A stretch of 64,000 bases of DNA from contig NZ_DIVJ01000037.1 in NCBI RefSeq assembly GCF_002428305.1, positions 1 to 64,000 of the forward strand, written 5' to 3'. The stretch is from Flavobacterium sp. UBA6135. Lineage in GTDB: Bacteria; Bacteroidota; Bacteroidia; Flavobacteriales; Flavobacteriaceae. This document shows, piece by piece, positions 51,806 to 61,732 of the stretch. The notes under the pieces were generated by a model. The model made no database searches and was not told where the DNA came from. It saw only the letters and a list, made by a program, of their open reading frames with translations. Numbering within the stretch: the first letter of the stretch is position 1; every line of letters starts with the position of its first letter. The translations under genes were made by a program, and so were the position numbers.

Positions 51806-53533
51806 ATGCACATTCCTGAAAATATCTTAACGAAAGTAAACGAATGGTTAACCCCTGTATTTGATGCGGAAACGCACAAAATAATCGAAGAAATGATGAC
51901 TTCTTCACCGAAAGAATTGGAAGAAAGTTTCTATAAAAATCTGGAATTCGGAACGGGTGGAATGCGTGGAATCATGGGCGTTGGAACCAACAGGATTAAT
52001 AAATATACACTTGGAAAAAACACACAAGGGCTTTCCGATTATATTCTAAAATCGTTTCCAAACGAAGAAACCAAAGTGGTAATTGCCTATGATTGCCGTC
52101 ATAACAGCGACACATTAGCTAAAGTGGTGGCCGATGTTTTTTCAGCCAACGGAATTAAAGTCTATCTGTTTTCGGCATTGCGACCTACTCCTATTTTATC
52201 TTTTGCTTTGAAATATTTAAACTGTCACGCCGGAATTGTTTTAACCGCATCACACAATCCACCGGAATACAACGGATACAAAGTATATTGGCAAGATGGC
52301 GGTCAATTAGTGCCACCACAAGACGAAGAAATTATCAAAGTAATTGAAGCATTAAAATACAGCGAAATTAAATTTTCCGCCAACGAAGATTTGATTGAAT
52401 ATATTGATACCGAAGTGGATCAAGCTTTCATCAAATCATCTATCGAAAATGCAAGCTTTACTACGCCAAAAACGGCCAAAGAAAATTTAAAAATTGTTTT
52501 CACATCATTGCACGGAACTTCCATTACTTTAGTTCCTGAAACCTTGGCTAAAGCAGGTTATACGGATGTAAATATTGTGAAAGAACAAGAAGTTCCCGAC
52601 GGAAATTTCCCAACCGTAAAATCACCCAATCCTGAAGAACCCGAAGCATTATTGATGGCAACCGATTTGGCGGAAAAAATCAATGCAGATATCGTTATCG
52701 GAACCGATCCGGATGGGGACCGATTAGGAATCGCCGTTCGAAATTCAGAAGGAAAAATGACATTATTGAACGGAAACCAAACCATGGTCATCATGACCGC
52801 ATTTTTATTGGAACAATGGAAACGTGCAGGTAAAATTACAGGAAATGAATTCATTGGTTCAACGATAGTTTCAACGCCAATGATGACAGAAATTGCATCC
52901 GGTTATGGCGTAGAATGCAAAGTGGGATTAACCGGATTCAAATGGATTGCCAAAATGATTAAAGATTTTCCCAACCAAAAATTCATCGGTGGTGGCGAAG
53001 AAAGTTTTGGTTATATGGTTGGCGATGCCGTTCGCGATAAAGATGCGATTGCCGCTACCCTACTCGTTTGCGAAATTGCCGCTCAAGCAAAAGCCGCAGG
53101 AAGTACTTTATACCAGGAACTTCTAAACTTATACGTAGATTTTGGTTTTTATAAAGAATACTTAATTTCATTAACCAAAAAAGGAATTGAAGGAGCCAAT
53201 GAAATCAAGCAAATGATGATTGATTTACGCGAAAATCCGTTGAAAGAAATCAATAATCAACGAGTGGTTTGTGTTGAAGATTATCAAAACTCTACCGTTT
53301 TAAATTTATTTACCAATGAAATTGAACCCTTACATCTTCCAAAATCGGATGTATTGATTTATTATTTGGAAGACGGAACCAAAATTTGTGCTCGTCCGAG
53401 TGGAACAGAACCTAAAATTAAATTCTATTTTAGTGTGAATGAACCGCTGGATTCCATAGAAAATTTCAAAATAGTGGAAGCTGAATTAGATCAAAAAATT
53501 AAAAACATCGTAGCAGAAATGCAACTTACATAA
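51806..53533 (+). CDS. Phospho-sugar mutase (phosphoglucomutase/phosphomannomutase)
   Basis: A 575-residue enzyme of the alpha-D-phosphohexomutase family. It interconverts hexose 1- and 6-phosphates through a phosphoserine. The active-site serine loop is VLTASHNPPEYNGYKVYWQD (about 145), the magnesium loop GTDPDGDRLG (about 300), the sugar loop GGGEESFGYMVG (about 395) and the phosphate loop RPSGTEPKIKFY (about 535). Length fits the PgcA-like long group. It would turn glucose 1-phosphate, for example from the glucan phosphorylase, into glucose 6-phosphate. It is 1 base ahead of the ABC exporter gene. Confidence 0.95.
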   Translation: MHIPENILTKVNEWLTPVFDAETHKIIEEMMTSSPKELEESFYKNLEFGTGGMRGIMGVGTNRINKYTLGKNTQGLSDYILKSFPNEETKVVIAYDCRHNSDTLAKVVADVFSANGIKVYLFSALRPTPILSFALKYLNCHAGIVLTASHNPPEYNGYKVYWQDGGQLVPPQDEEIIKVIEALKYSEIKFSANEDLIEYIDTEVDQAFIKSSIENASFTTPKTAKENLKIVFTSLHGTSITLVPETLAKAGYTDVNIVKEQEVPDGNFPTVKSPNPEEPEALLMATDLAEKINADIVIGTDPDGDRLGIAVRNSEGKMTLLNGNQTMVIMTAFLLEQWKRAGKITGNEFIGSTIVSTPMMTEIASGYGVECKVGLTGFKWIAKMIKDFPNQKFIGGGEESFGYMVGDAVRDKDAIAATLLVCEIAAQAKAAGSTLYQELLNLYVDFGFYKEYLISLTKKGIEGANEIKQMMIDLRENPLKEINNQRVVCVEDYQNSTVLNLFTNEIEPLHLPKSDVLIYYLEDGTKICARPSGTEPKIKFYFSVNEPLDSIENFKIVEAELDQKIKNIVAEMQLT

Positions 53534-55360
53534 ATGAATTATTTCAAAAAAATATTTCGCTTTGCGAAACCTTATAAAAAATATGCCTACCTGAATATTT
53601 TCTTTAATATTCTCTATGCTTTATTTAGTGCCTTATCGTTTGTGGCTTTAATGCCAATGATGAGTGTTTTATTCAAAGAAGGCAATAAAATATATGTGAA
53701 ACCACAATACGAGGGACTTTTCAAAATTGGAGACTATTTTGAAAATTACATGGCTTATTTCATTACAATTTCTAACGAAAAAAGTGGGGCTCATTATACT
53801 TTGACAATAATGATTCTAATAATCATTTCCATGTTTTTATTAAAAAATATGTTCAATTATTGGGCAATGTATTTTATAACGTATTTGAGAAATGGGGTTT
53901 TAAAAGACATTAGAAATGCGATGTATCAAAAAACAATGGACTTACCTTTAGCCTATTATTCAGAAAAGCGAAAAGGAGATTTGATGGCACGAATTTCATC
54001 TGACGTGTTGGAGATTCAACATTCATTTCTTTCCATCTTGGAATTGATTGTAAGAGAGCCCTTAACCATTCTCTTTACAATTATTACCATGTTTACAATT
54101 AGTGTAAAATTGACAATTTTTGTCTTTATTTTTATTCCTATTTCGGGATTTATTATTTCCAGAGTGGGAAAATCATTAAAGAAAAAATCAGATAGAGCTC
54201 AAAAAGAACAAGGTTATTTTCTCTCTATAGTTGACGAAACTTTGAGTGGGTTAAAAGTGATTAAAGGTTTTAATGCTGAAACGTATTTCTTTAAAAAGTT
54301 CCAAACTTCAACAGATCGTTTCTATAACATGTCAAATTCAATTTTACATCGTCAAAACTTATCTTCACCAATGAGTGAATTCTTAGGAATCTTAGTAATT
54401 GGTGTTTTATTATTATATGGCGGAAGCATGGTTTTGGTTGATAAAACGTTGACCGGAGCTGCTTTCATTGTTTATATGGGATTGGCTTACAATATTCTTA
54501 CTCCTGCAAAAGCAATTTCCAAGGCATCTTATGGAGTTAAGAAAGGAGATGCCGCTGCTGAAAGAGTTTTAGCTGTTTTGGAAGAAGAAAATCCGATTAT
54601 TAGCAAACAAGGTTCGGTTATAAAAAACACCTTTGAATCTGCTATCTCCATTGATAATATCAACTTTAGATATGAAGAGGAAAACGTTTTGAAAAACTTT
54701 TCGTTGACCGTCCCTAAAGGCAAAACCATTGCCCTAGTGGGTCAATCAGGTAGTGGAAAAAGTACCATCGCCAATTTGTTAACCCGTTTTTATGATGTAA
54801 ACGAAGGAAGTATTAAAATTGACGGTACGGATATCAGGGATTTCAATTTACAATCTTTACGTGGTTTAATGGGATTGGTGACACAAGATTCTATTTTATT
54901 CAACGATACAATTAAAAACAATATTCTTTTAGGAAAGCAAAATGCTACAGATGATGAAATCATTGAAGCATTAAAAATTGCCAATGCCTATGAATTTGTG
55001 AAAGATTTACCTAATGGAATTGACACCAACATTGGAGATGCAGGCGGGAAATTATCAGGAGGTCAAAAACAACGTCTTTCCATTGCTCGTGCTGTTTTGA
55101 AAAATCCTCCAATTATGATTTTGGATGAAGCAACCTCCGCATTAGATACAGAAAGTGAAAAATTTGTTCAAGTTGCGTTGGAAAACATGATGCAAAACAG
55201 AACATCAATTGTGATTGCTCACCGCCTTTCTACCATTCAAAAAGCGGATGTCATTGTAGTCATGCAAAAAGGAGAAATCGTAGAACAAGGAACACATGAT
55301 GAATTGTTAACCAAGAATGGAACGTATACTAAATTGGTGATGATGCAGTCGTTTGAATAG
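53534..55360 (+). CDS. MsbA-like ABC exporter (permease-ATPase fusion)
   Basis: A 608-residue half transporter of the inner membrane. The membrane domain (about 15-330) has six helices. The ATPase domain (about 350-608) has Walker A VGQSGSGKST, signature KLSGGQKQRLS, Walker B IMILDEATSALDTESE and the switch His in VIAHRLSTIQ. It works as a homodimer that exports lipids, lipid A core or drugs. The start follows the mutase stop directly. A short membrane protein gene follows. Confidence 0.93.
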   Translation: MNYFKKIFRFAKPYKKYAYLNIFFNILYALFSALSFVALMPMMSVLFKEGNKIYVKPQYEGLFKIGDYFENYMAYFITISNEKSGAHYTLTIMILIIISMFLLKNMFNYWAMYFITYLRNGVLKDIRNAMYQKTMDLPLAYYSEKRKGDLMARISSDVLEIQHSFLSILELIVREPLTILFTIITMFTISVKLTIFVFIFIPISGFIISRVGKSLKKKSDRAQKEQGYFLSIVDETLSGLKVIKGFNAETYFFKKFQTSTDRFYNMSNSILHRQNLSSPMSEFLGILVIGVLLLYGGSMVLVDKTLTGAAFIVYMGLAYNILTPAKAISKASYGVKKGDAAAERVLAVLEEENPIISKQGSVIKNTFESAISIDNINFRYEEENVLKNFSLTVPKGKTIALVGQSGSGKSTIANLLTRFYDVNEGSIKIDGTDIRDFNLQSLRGLMGLVTQDSILFNDTIKNNILLGKQNATDDEIIEALKIANAYEFVKDLPNGIDTNIGDAGGKLSGGQKQRLSIARAVLKNPPIMILDEATSALDTESEKFVQVALENMMQNRTSIVIAHRLSTIQKADVIVVMQKGEIVEQGTHDELLTKNGTYTKLVMMQSFE

Positions 55361-55406
55361 GTTACGGGTTGCGGGTTATAAATTAATAAACTTAACAAAT
55401 AAGATA

Positions 55407-55604
55407 ATGACAAGAACAACATTTACTATCATATTTATGATCATTGCATTTGTATTCCTTTATGCAATGGCTCATTTCGAAAAATTGGATTTGCTTGGAA
55501 AATTTAGTTTTATTCTAATTTTAGCTGGCTATACTGCCGGACAATATTCAACAAAATTTCCAAAAGAAAAAGAAAAAGAAAAATCGAACAATCCAAAAAT
55601 CTAA
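55407..55604 (+). CDS. Small two-helix membrane protein
   Basis: A 65-residue hypothetical protein from the Met at 55407 (MTRTTFTIIFMIIAFVFLYA); the upstream frame to 55353 crosses a stutter repeat and was not used. Two hydrophobic segments (4-20 and 30-46) are followed by a charged tail KFPKEKEKEK. No family is recognised. It lies 9 bases before the DUF2971 gene and could be cotranscribed with it. Confidence 0.5.
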   Translation: MTRTTFTIIFMIIAFVFLYAMAHFEKLDLLGKFSFILILAGYTAGQYSTKFPKEKEKEKSNNPKI

Positions 55605-55613
55605 AAATCCAAA

Positions 55614-56315
55614 ATGTACATCCATAATCCAAATATAATTCTCCCAACAGATCAAGATACGATTGTGTGGAAATACTTGGATTTGTCTAAATTTTTGGAT
55701 TTGTTGCTTTCAAAAAAACTATTCATGTCAAGGTCGGATAAATTTGAAGACCAATATGAAGGCACTTTTAGCGAACCTACTTATGAAGAAATTCGTAAAA
55801 TTGCCGAAAACAATCCGAAGTTTTTAGACTATTATAAATCACATCGCGAAAAAATTGTGATAAGCAGTTGGCATATTAACGAATATGAATCATTTGCCAT
55901 GTGGCAAATTTTTACCAAAAACAATGAAGGTTTGGCCATTCAATCCACCGTAAAACGTTTGCAGGAAGCATTAAAACCGGAAAGAAAAACCGAGCAATTT
56001 ATTGGCGAAGTCAATTATATTGATTACAAAAAAGAACACATTCCGTTTAATGATACCTTTTTCCCATTTTTATTCAAAAGAAAAAGTTTTCAATATGAAA
56101 GAGAAGTTCGCATCATTTCCGATGTAACGAAAAACAACATTACTGTGAATGATGGTGTGAAAATTGACGTGGACATCAACCAATTGATTGAGAAAATATA
56201 CATCCATCCCAAATCAGAAAACTGGTATAAAAACCTCGTCATCGAATTAATGGAACAACTCGGATTTAATTTTACTATTGAAAAATCAGATTTGGAAAGT
56301 GATATTCTGATTTAA
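55614..56315 (+). CDS. DUF2971 protein
   Basis: A 233-residue cytoplasmic protein of DUF2971. The family segments are visible: WKYLDLSKFLDLLLSKKLFM, SRSDKFEDQYEGTF, ISSWHINEYESFAMWQIFTK and the later YEREVRIISDV with IYIHPKSENWYKNLV. The conserved Trp, Glu and Arg suggest an enzyme, but activity is unknown. The stop overlaps the stop of the convergent lipoprotein gene by 4 bases (TTAA). Confidence 0.8.
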   Translation: MYIHNPNIILPTDQDTIVWKYLDLSKFLDLLLSKKLFMSRSDKFEDQYEGTFSEPTYEEIRKIAENNPKFLDYYKSHREKIVISSWHINEYESFAMWQIFTKNNEGLAIQSTVKRLQEALKPERKTEQFIGEVNYIDYKKEHIPFNDTFFPFLFKRKSFQYEREVRIISDVTKNNITVNDGVKIDVDINQLIEKIYIHPKSENWYKNLVIELMEQLGFNFTIEKSDLESDILI

Positions 56316-57037
56316 TTTTCTACTGGATTATAAGTCTCCACTGTCCATTCTTTTGCTAAAAGATCTACAAATTGATAATGAACAGCATCGTTTTTATCAA
56401 AAGCTCCATTTTTATTGATGTCTTCGGTTGTTCTAAAATACAATCTGTTTTTTACATCAACAATAGTCCAATCAATCAACTCATGAAAAGCTACCGATAA
56501 TTTGGTAAAATTTGAACCATCAATATTACTAATATACAAAGACTTAATGTCATTCGAATCTAAATTCCCATCGCGATTAGTATCCATATCAACTAAAGAG
56601 TAAATCAAAAGTTGACGTTTCGTTTTTTCTGCAAATGCAAAAGGATACGTAACCGTTTGAATTTGTACTTTCTTAGTGGTTAAAAGATGTAACGTAGTAG
56701 AATCTTTATGTTGAAAATTTATGTTTTCAAGATAACCGGTCAATTCATATCGGTTGTAATTGGAAATGGAATAACTAATGGTATTCACCTTTCCTGAGCT
56801 ATAACTTCTTGAATTGTTTTGATACACTCGAATATCACCTAAGGGATGAATCAAATAAGAAGTGCCTTCAAGATAAATGGGCAAATCCGCAATCCTAATG
56901 TTGGAAGAATCAATTTTTGATTCTTCAACGGTAGGTTTATTGGCCTCATAAATCACTTTAGGTTGTTCTTTTTCTTTGGCACAACCAATAGTCAAAAGTA
57001 AAACAAAGGAGAAAAAATATTTAACTAAAGTGTTCAT
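56312..57037 (-). CDS. Lipoprotein with EF-hand-like loops
   Basis: A 241-residue lipoprotein (lipobox LLTIGC, Cys19) of unknown function. Two calcium-binding-like loops are visible in the second half: DTNRDGNLDSNDIKSLY (about 152) and DINKNGAFDKNDAVHYQ (about 208). Between them DGSNFTKLSVAFHELIDWTI suggests a repeated beta unit, like a reporter of numeric state. It lies 44 bases after the TonB receptor gene on the same strand and may be its partner on the surface or in the periplasm. Confidence 0.65.
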   Translation of the reverse strand: MNTLVKYFFSFVLLLTIGCAKEKEQPKVIYEANKPTVEESKIDSSNIRIADLPIYLEGTSYLIHPLGDIRVYQNNSRSYSSGKVNTISYSISNYNRYELTGYLENINFQHKDSTTLHLLTTKKVQIQTVTYPFAFAEKTKRQLLIYSLVDMDTNRDGNLDSNDIKSLYISNIDGSNFTKLSVAFHELIDWTIVDVKNRLYFRTTEDINKNGAFDKNDAVHYQFVDLLAKEWTVETYNPVEN

Positions 57038-57081
57038 AATACTACTAGATAGGCATCAAATATACTAAAATTAATCAACTT

Positions 57082-59547
57082 TTATAAACGGGCATTCAAC
57101 TTAATATTAAAAACGCGTGTGGTCATATAATTAGGAATGCCATATTGGTTTTTGGATTCCACATCTCTTACCCATGTGTTTGTAATCGCATTTTGATTGT
57201 TGAACAAATTGAAAATTTCAAAACCAAGGGCTACATCTTGAAATTTCTTCAACCAATGTCCCTCAGGTTTCAAATGATTATTTTCGGTTAACACATAAGA
57301 AAAACCAACATCGGCTCTTGCATAATTTCGCAAACGTTGTTGGTAATCATAAACATCAGCATAAGATGGAGCACCGCCAGGCAAACCGGTATTGTATATC
57401 AAATTCAAATAAAGTTTCAAACTTGGAATATTAGGCACATAATCTTGGAACAAAATCCCAAATTTCAATCGTTGATCGGTAGGTCGGGCAATAAATCCTC
57501 TGTTGTTTTGGTTTTCTTCTGTTCGTAAATAACCAAAACTAAACCACGATTCTGTTCCGGGAACAAACTCACCGTTCAAACGCAAATCCAATCCATAAGC
57601 ATAAGCAGTTGCATCATTGGTGGCCTTGTATCGAATTCTAACATTGTCAAGGGTGTACGTGTTTACATTTGTCAAATCTTTATAATAGGCTTCACTTGTC
57701 AACTTAAAAGGTCGGTCCCACATTTTAAAACTGTAATCATTTCCAACTACAAAGTGAAACGATTGTTGGGCCTTTACATTCGATTGCACTTCGCCATTAA
57801 AATCACGAAGCTCTCTGTAAAAAGGCGGTTGGTGATACAATCCTGTTGCAAAACGAAAAACCATATCTTTATCCCAATTGGGCTTGATAGCAAACTGTGC
57901 TCTTGGACTAAAAACGGTTCCTGAATTGGTTTCAATTTCTTGTCCTGAAATTTGCCAATGATGCATTCGAACTCCGGCATTGTACCAAATTTCATGGGAA
58001 CCCCAAAGTGATTTTTTACTCCACTGCACAAATCCAGACAAACGGTCAATGGTAGTGAAATTAGTAGCTCGAATGTTTTGAAAAGGAACTAAAGGTCCGG
58101 TATACGGATTATAAGGTTGGTCATTTACAGGAATAATATTCTCCGGATTGATATTATAACCTAACGATTCTATCACCTCCCACTCTACTAAACGATCACG
58201 AATATCTTCGCGAGTAAACTTAGTTCCCCATTCTAACGTGGCTTCATCAAACTTATGAAATCCTTTTACTTCTGCATTAAAAATCAAAACATCCAAATCA
58301 TTTCGAGCATGGTTCAATTGCGTACCAATTCCTCTATTAAAGGTAACATCACCAAAAGTTTCTGAACCTATATTGGTGTCAATCTCTCCTAAAAAATAGG
58401 CCGCAAAAATATCAAAATACTCTTGTTCAACTGTATGATATAAAGAACTTATGAATTTCAAGGTAAAAGTATCGCTCACATCAAAGGTTGATTTCAAAGC
58501 TCCAAAATAAGTGGTGTAGGAATCTTTTTCTTGTCCTTGATAAAAAACCTGCAAAGCAATGGGTTCATCAATGGTTCCAAAATTGGTTTGTCTGGAAAGG
58601 GGTTGATAATTGTATTTATTCTGCGATATATTTCCTAAAAAACTCCACTGCCATCTTTTGTTGGGTGTAAAAGTCACATAACTTTGTACATCCGAAAAAG
58701 TAGGCCTGAAATTGGTTTCGGTCTCTTGACTGTTCACAAAAAGACTGTTATCACGATAACGAACTCCTGTAATACTGGTCCATTTGTTGTTTTTTGAAAC
58801 CGCATCAACCGTCAAACTTCCGCCTAACAAACTGGCTTCTAATGTGGCTCCGAATTTTTTAGGCATTCGATAGGTAATATCTAAAACAGAAGACATTCGA
58901 TCGCCAAATTTAGATTGAAAACCTCCGGCCGAAAAATCAACACTTTGCACCATATCGGTATTGGTAAAACTCAAACCTTCTTGTTGACCGGAACGAATTA
59001 AGAACGGTCGATAGACTTCAATTTCGTTGACATAAACTAAGTTTTCGTCATAATTTCCGCCTCTAACACCATATTGCGTACTCAATTCATTATTGGAAAC
59101 GATTCCGGGTAACGTTTTTAATATATTTTCAACTCCGGCATTGGCTCCGGGAATTTTTCGGATTACTGCGGGTTCTAGTGTGGTGATTCCTTCTACTCGC
59201 TTTCTGTTTCCTGCGGTTACAACAACTTCGCCCAACTGCGACTCGTTGTTTTTCATAACAAAATTATATTCATAATCTTCATTATTTTTGAGCTCCACTT
59301 TCAACGTAACCGGCTTTAAAGTAATGTGTGAAAAAACGATAGTAATTTTTTTATTTGCAGGAACAACAAAACTATAAAAACCCGAATTATCCGTAATTGT
59401 GCCTTTATCTTCAAAGGAAACAGATACGTTTTCTACCGGTTGAAAGGACTCATCCAAAACAACACCTTTGATTCGGGCGGTTTGTGAAAAAACAGTTGAA
59501 ACAGTTAAAAACAGCAAGGTTATCGAAAATAGAATAGTTGTCTTCAA
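57082..59547 (-). CDS. TonB-dependent receptor with carboxypeptidase-regulatory-like domain
   Basis: An 821-residue outer-membrane protein. Signal peptide 1-21 (LFLTVSTVFSQ); a CarboxypepD_reg-like domain about 24-105 (IKGVVLDESFQPVENVSVSF); plug about 110-230 (VEGITTLEPAVIRKIPGANA, LSTQYGVRGGNYDENLVYVN); barrel to the end. The plug phrase ENILKTLPGIVSNNELSTQ is common in a group of Bacteroidetes receptors with no SusD partner. The ligand is unknown. It is between the M23 peptidase (9 bases upstream) and the lipoprotein gene, all on one strand. Confidence 0.92.
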   Translation of the reverse strand: MKTTILFSITLLFLTVSTVFSQTARIKGVVLDESFQPVENVSVSFEDKGTITDNSGFYSFVVPANKKITIVFSHITLKPVTLKVELKNNEDYEYNFVMKNNESQLGEVVVTAGNRKRVEGITTLEPAVIRKIPGANAGVENILKTLPGIVSNNELSTQYGVRGGNYDENLVYVNEIEVYRPFLIRSGQQEGLSFTNTDMVQSVDFSAGGFQSKFGDRMSSVLDITYRMPKKFGATLEASLLGGSLTVDAVSKNNKWTSITGVRYRDNSLFVNSQETETNFRPTFSDVQSYVTFTPNKRWQWSFLGNISQNKYNYQPLSRQTNFGTIDEPIALQVFYQGQEKDSYTTYFGALKSTFDVSDTFTLKFISSLYHTVEQEYFDIFAAYFLGEIDTNIGSETFGDVTFNRGIGTQLNHARNDLDVLIFNAEVKGFHKFDEATLEWGTKFTREDIRDRLVEWEVIESLGYNINPENIIPVNDQPYNPYTGPLVPFQNIRATNFTTIDRLSGFVQWSKKSLWGSHEIWYNAGVRMHHWQISGQEIETNSGTVFSPRAQFAIKPNWDKDMVFRFATGLYHQPPFYRELRDFNGEVQSNVKAQQSFHFVVGNDYSFKMWDRPFKLTSEAYYKDLTNVNTYTLDNVRIRYKATNDATAYAYGLDLRLNGEFVPGTESWFSFGYLRTEENQNNRGFIARPTDQRLKFGILFQDYVPNIPSLKLYLNLIYNTGLPGGAPSYADVYDYQQRLRNYARADVGFSYVLTENNHLKPEGHWLKKFQDVALGFEIFNLFNNQNAITNTWVRDVESKNQYGIPNYMTTRVFNIKLNARL

Positions 59548-59556
59548 AAGATGGTT

Positions 59557-61254
59557 TTAGGGTTTTTGTGTTCTAAAAAAATGTGTTTCAAATATAGTAG
59601 AATTTCCAACATGATCAACAACTATTAGCTTCAAATCATTTCTACCTTCTTTAACGACATTATCTGAAAAATCGTGTGTGATTTTTTGGGTTTTATAATC
59701 ATATTCAAATAAAATCCATCTGTCATTCAAATAACCATTATAACTTTGAATACCTGAACCCTCATCTGAAATCAAAAATTGAAGTACCTTTGACGCACTA
59801 ATCCATTGTCCTTCTTGAAGTTGAACAGGTGTTACTTTTGGCGGCGTAGTGTCTTTTTCTAAGGCATATTTTCCTAAATTTCTGGTGTAAACTTTAAATG
59901 TTTTCTCTTTCAAATAGGATTTAATGTAACTTTTTTTAGTTCCTTCAACAGTTGCAACGAAATACTTTGATAACTCACTTTCCGGAATGCCTTTTGCTTC
60001 AATGGACAGAGTTAAATTAGAACGCAACGCAATGTCACTGGTTCCAAACTGCACCATGCCATCAGAAACGTCAAAATCAACAGTGGTGTCTTCATAAAAT
60101 GTCATCTCAGGGATATAAACAGAAACCGAATCTTTTACATAACTGTGTTCGTTTTTATATTTAATTTTATAAATGGATTTTGATTCTTTTTTCAAAATTT
60201 TGGGTTCCATTACGGCATGCTGAATCGGGATAGTTACCGTTGTTTTATTTTTATTGAAATCTTCCAGTATAATTTTATAACTGTAATTCATGTTGGGTTG
60301 CACCTCAATAATTCCGGTTGTTGGATTATTTTGAACCAAACTCAAATCATACGGGTTTTTTACAAAAAGTTTTTGATAACGTTGCGTTGTTTTTTTATAA
60401 CGTTTATAATCTATATAATGATTGATGTGCCTGGTTTCATCGAAAGAAAAAGTATCAAATTGTACCCCAAAGGAAGGTTTGCCGTTTAAAGTGGATTGAA
60501 TTTTATAAACCCCATTTTTTCCATAACTACCATCAGAAACATCGTGCGTGTGCACCCCAAAACCTATAGCTCCGTTTGCAAGTACTTTAGAGGCTAAATA
60601 ACTACCGTCTTTTTGTTGCACTAAATTCACTTCAACCGGCTCTTGGGAATAATTAACAACTCCATTTTCATGCAAAGGATAAGCTAGAATTCCAAGTAAA
60701 ACAGGTGGTCGCGTGTCTTTTAAAAATTGATCATATCCAAAAAGCAACGGATTTATAGTAAACTCCGTTTTAGTATCGCGAAACTCAAAATGCAAATGCG
60801 GCCCTCCGGAACCTCCTGTATTTCCTGAAAAAGCCAAAAGTTTCCCTTTTATAACCGGCAATTCATCCCGCTTGGGAAAAACATCAATTTCAAAGGATTG
60901 CAATTCATAATGTTTGGCTTTAATATACTTTTCAATTTCGGGAGATGCTTTCAACAAATGAGCATAAACGGTTGTAAAACCATTCGGATGGGTTACATAA
61001 ATGGCTTTCCCATAACCAAAAGTGGCTATTTTTATTCGCGATACATAACCATCAGCCGCAGCAAAAACGCTTAAACCTTCTTGTCGGTTTGTTCTAAAAT
61101 CCATGCCGGAATGAAAGTGATTGTTTCGCAATTCTCCATAAGTGCCCGAAAGCTGTAAAGGAATATCTAATGGAGATTGAAAATAATCCTTCGGGTAGCG
61201 TTCTTGTGAAAAAAGACTAAAAGATAGCGTTATAAAAAAAAACAGAACTCTCAT
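59557..61254 (-). CDS. M23 family metallopeptidase
   Basis: A 565-residue exported zinc peptidase of the LytM type. Signal peptide 1-17. The peptidase domain is at about 30-190 with the zinc ligands H48 and D52 in HFHSGMD, H153 and H155 in GGPHLHFEF, and YGKAIYVTHPNGFTTVYAHL between. All catalytic residues are present, so it should cut peptidoglycan cross-links. The long C-terminal part (200-565) holds several beta-sandwich units (for example GKYALEKDTTPPKVTPVQL). It is the first gene of the unit with the TonB receptor. Confidence 0.92.
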   Translation of the reverse strand: MRVLFFFITLSFSLFSQERYPKDYFQSPLDIPLQLSGTYGELRNNHFHSGMDFRTNRQEGLSVFAAADGYVSRIKIATFGYGKAIYVTHPNGFTTVYAHLLKASPEIEKYIKAKHYELQSFEIDVFPKRDELPVIKGKLLAFSGNTGGSGGPHLHFEFRDTKTEFTINPLLFGYDQFLKDTRPPVLLGILAYPLHENGVVNYSQEPVEVNLVQQKDGSYLASKVLANGAIGFGVHTHDVSDGSYGKNGVYKIQSTLNGKPSFGVQFDTFSFDETRHINHYIDYKRYKKTTQRYQKLFVKNPYDLSLVQNNPTTGIIEVQPNMNYSYKIILEDFNKNKTTVTIPIQHAVMEPKILKKESKSIYKIKYKNEHSYVKDSVSVYIPEMTFYEDTTVDFDVSDGMVQFGTSDIALRSNLTLSIEAKGIPESELSKYFVATVEGTKKSYIKSYLKEKTFKVYTRNLGKYALEKDTTPPKVTPVQLQEGQWISASKVLQFLISDEGSGIQSYNGYLNDRWILFEYDYKTQKITHDFSDNVVKEGRNDLKLIVVDHVGNSTIFETHFFRTQKP

Positions 61255-61377
61255 AGAAAGGCGATTAATAAGCTAATATAGTAATTGGAACGCAAACTTA
61301 CAACGGAACGTATATTTTTTTTGTAAGTATTTAATTATGTATGATTTAATTAATTTTTTAAAAAAAACTTTTTTTTA

Positions 61378-61408
61378 TTGTATTAATCAATCAGGAATAC
61401 TAAATTTG
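61378..61408 (+). promoter_or_regulatory. Promoter of the coiled-coil/zapA unit
   Basis: TTG (61378-61380), 20 bases, TAAATTTG (61401-61408). The leader to 61437 is short and holds a six-codon open frame (61420-61440) whose stop overlaps the start of the gene. Confidence 0.7.
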
Positions 61409-61436
61409 TGGATTAAGTAATGAATCAAGGCATCAT

Positions 61437-61727
61437 ATGAGTGAAATGGTTGAAATTATTGATTCGCTGGAGCGTAAACTCTTGAAAATGATTTCTAAAA
61501 TAGAAAATTTAGAAGTGGTTAAACAACAGTTGCAAGACGAATTGAAAAAGGCAAACCAAGTTATTAACCAACAATCTGAAACGATTGAAGGATTAAAAAA
61601 ACAATATGAAACACTAAAAGTTGCCAATTCATTATTAGGCAGTGACGAAAATAAAAGAGAAACAAAACTCAAAATAAATTCATTAATTCGTGAAATAGAT
61701 TATTGTATTGCTCAACTGGCAGACTAA
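61437..61727 (+). CDS. Coiled-coil protein upstream of zapA
   Basis: A 96-residue all-helical protein with heptad pattern across about 5-75 (VVKQQLQDELKKANQVINQQ, TIEGLKKQYETLKVANSLL) and a short end SLIREIDYCIAQLAD. It is conserved next to zapA in Flavobacteriia. Size and coiled coil recall ZapB, a division-ring protein that binds ZapA, but homology was not shown. The stop lies 5 bases before the zapA start. Confidence 0.75.
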   Translation: MSEMVEIIDSLERKLLKMISKIENLEVVKQQLQDELKKANQVINQQSETIEGLKKQYETLKVANSLLGSDENKRETKLKINSLIREIDYCIAQLAD

Positions 61728-61732
61728 CCAAC

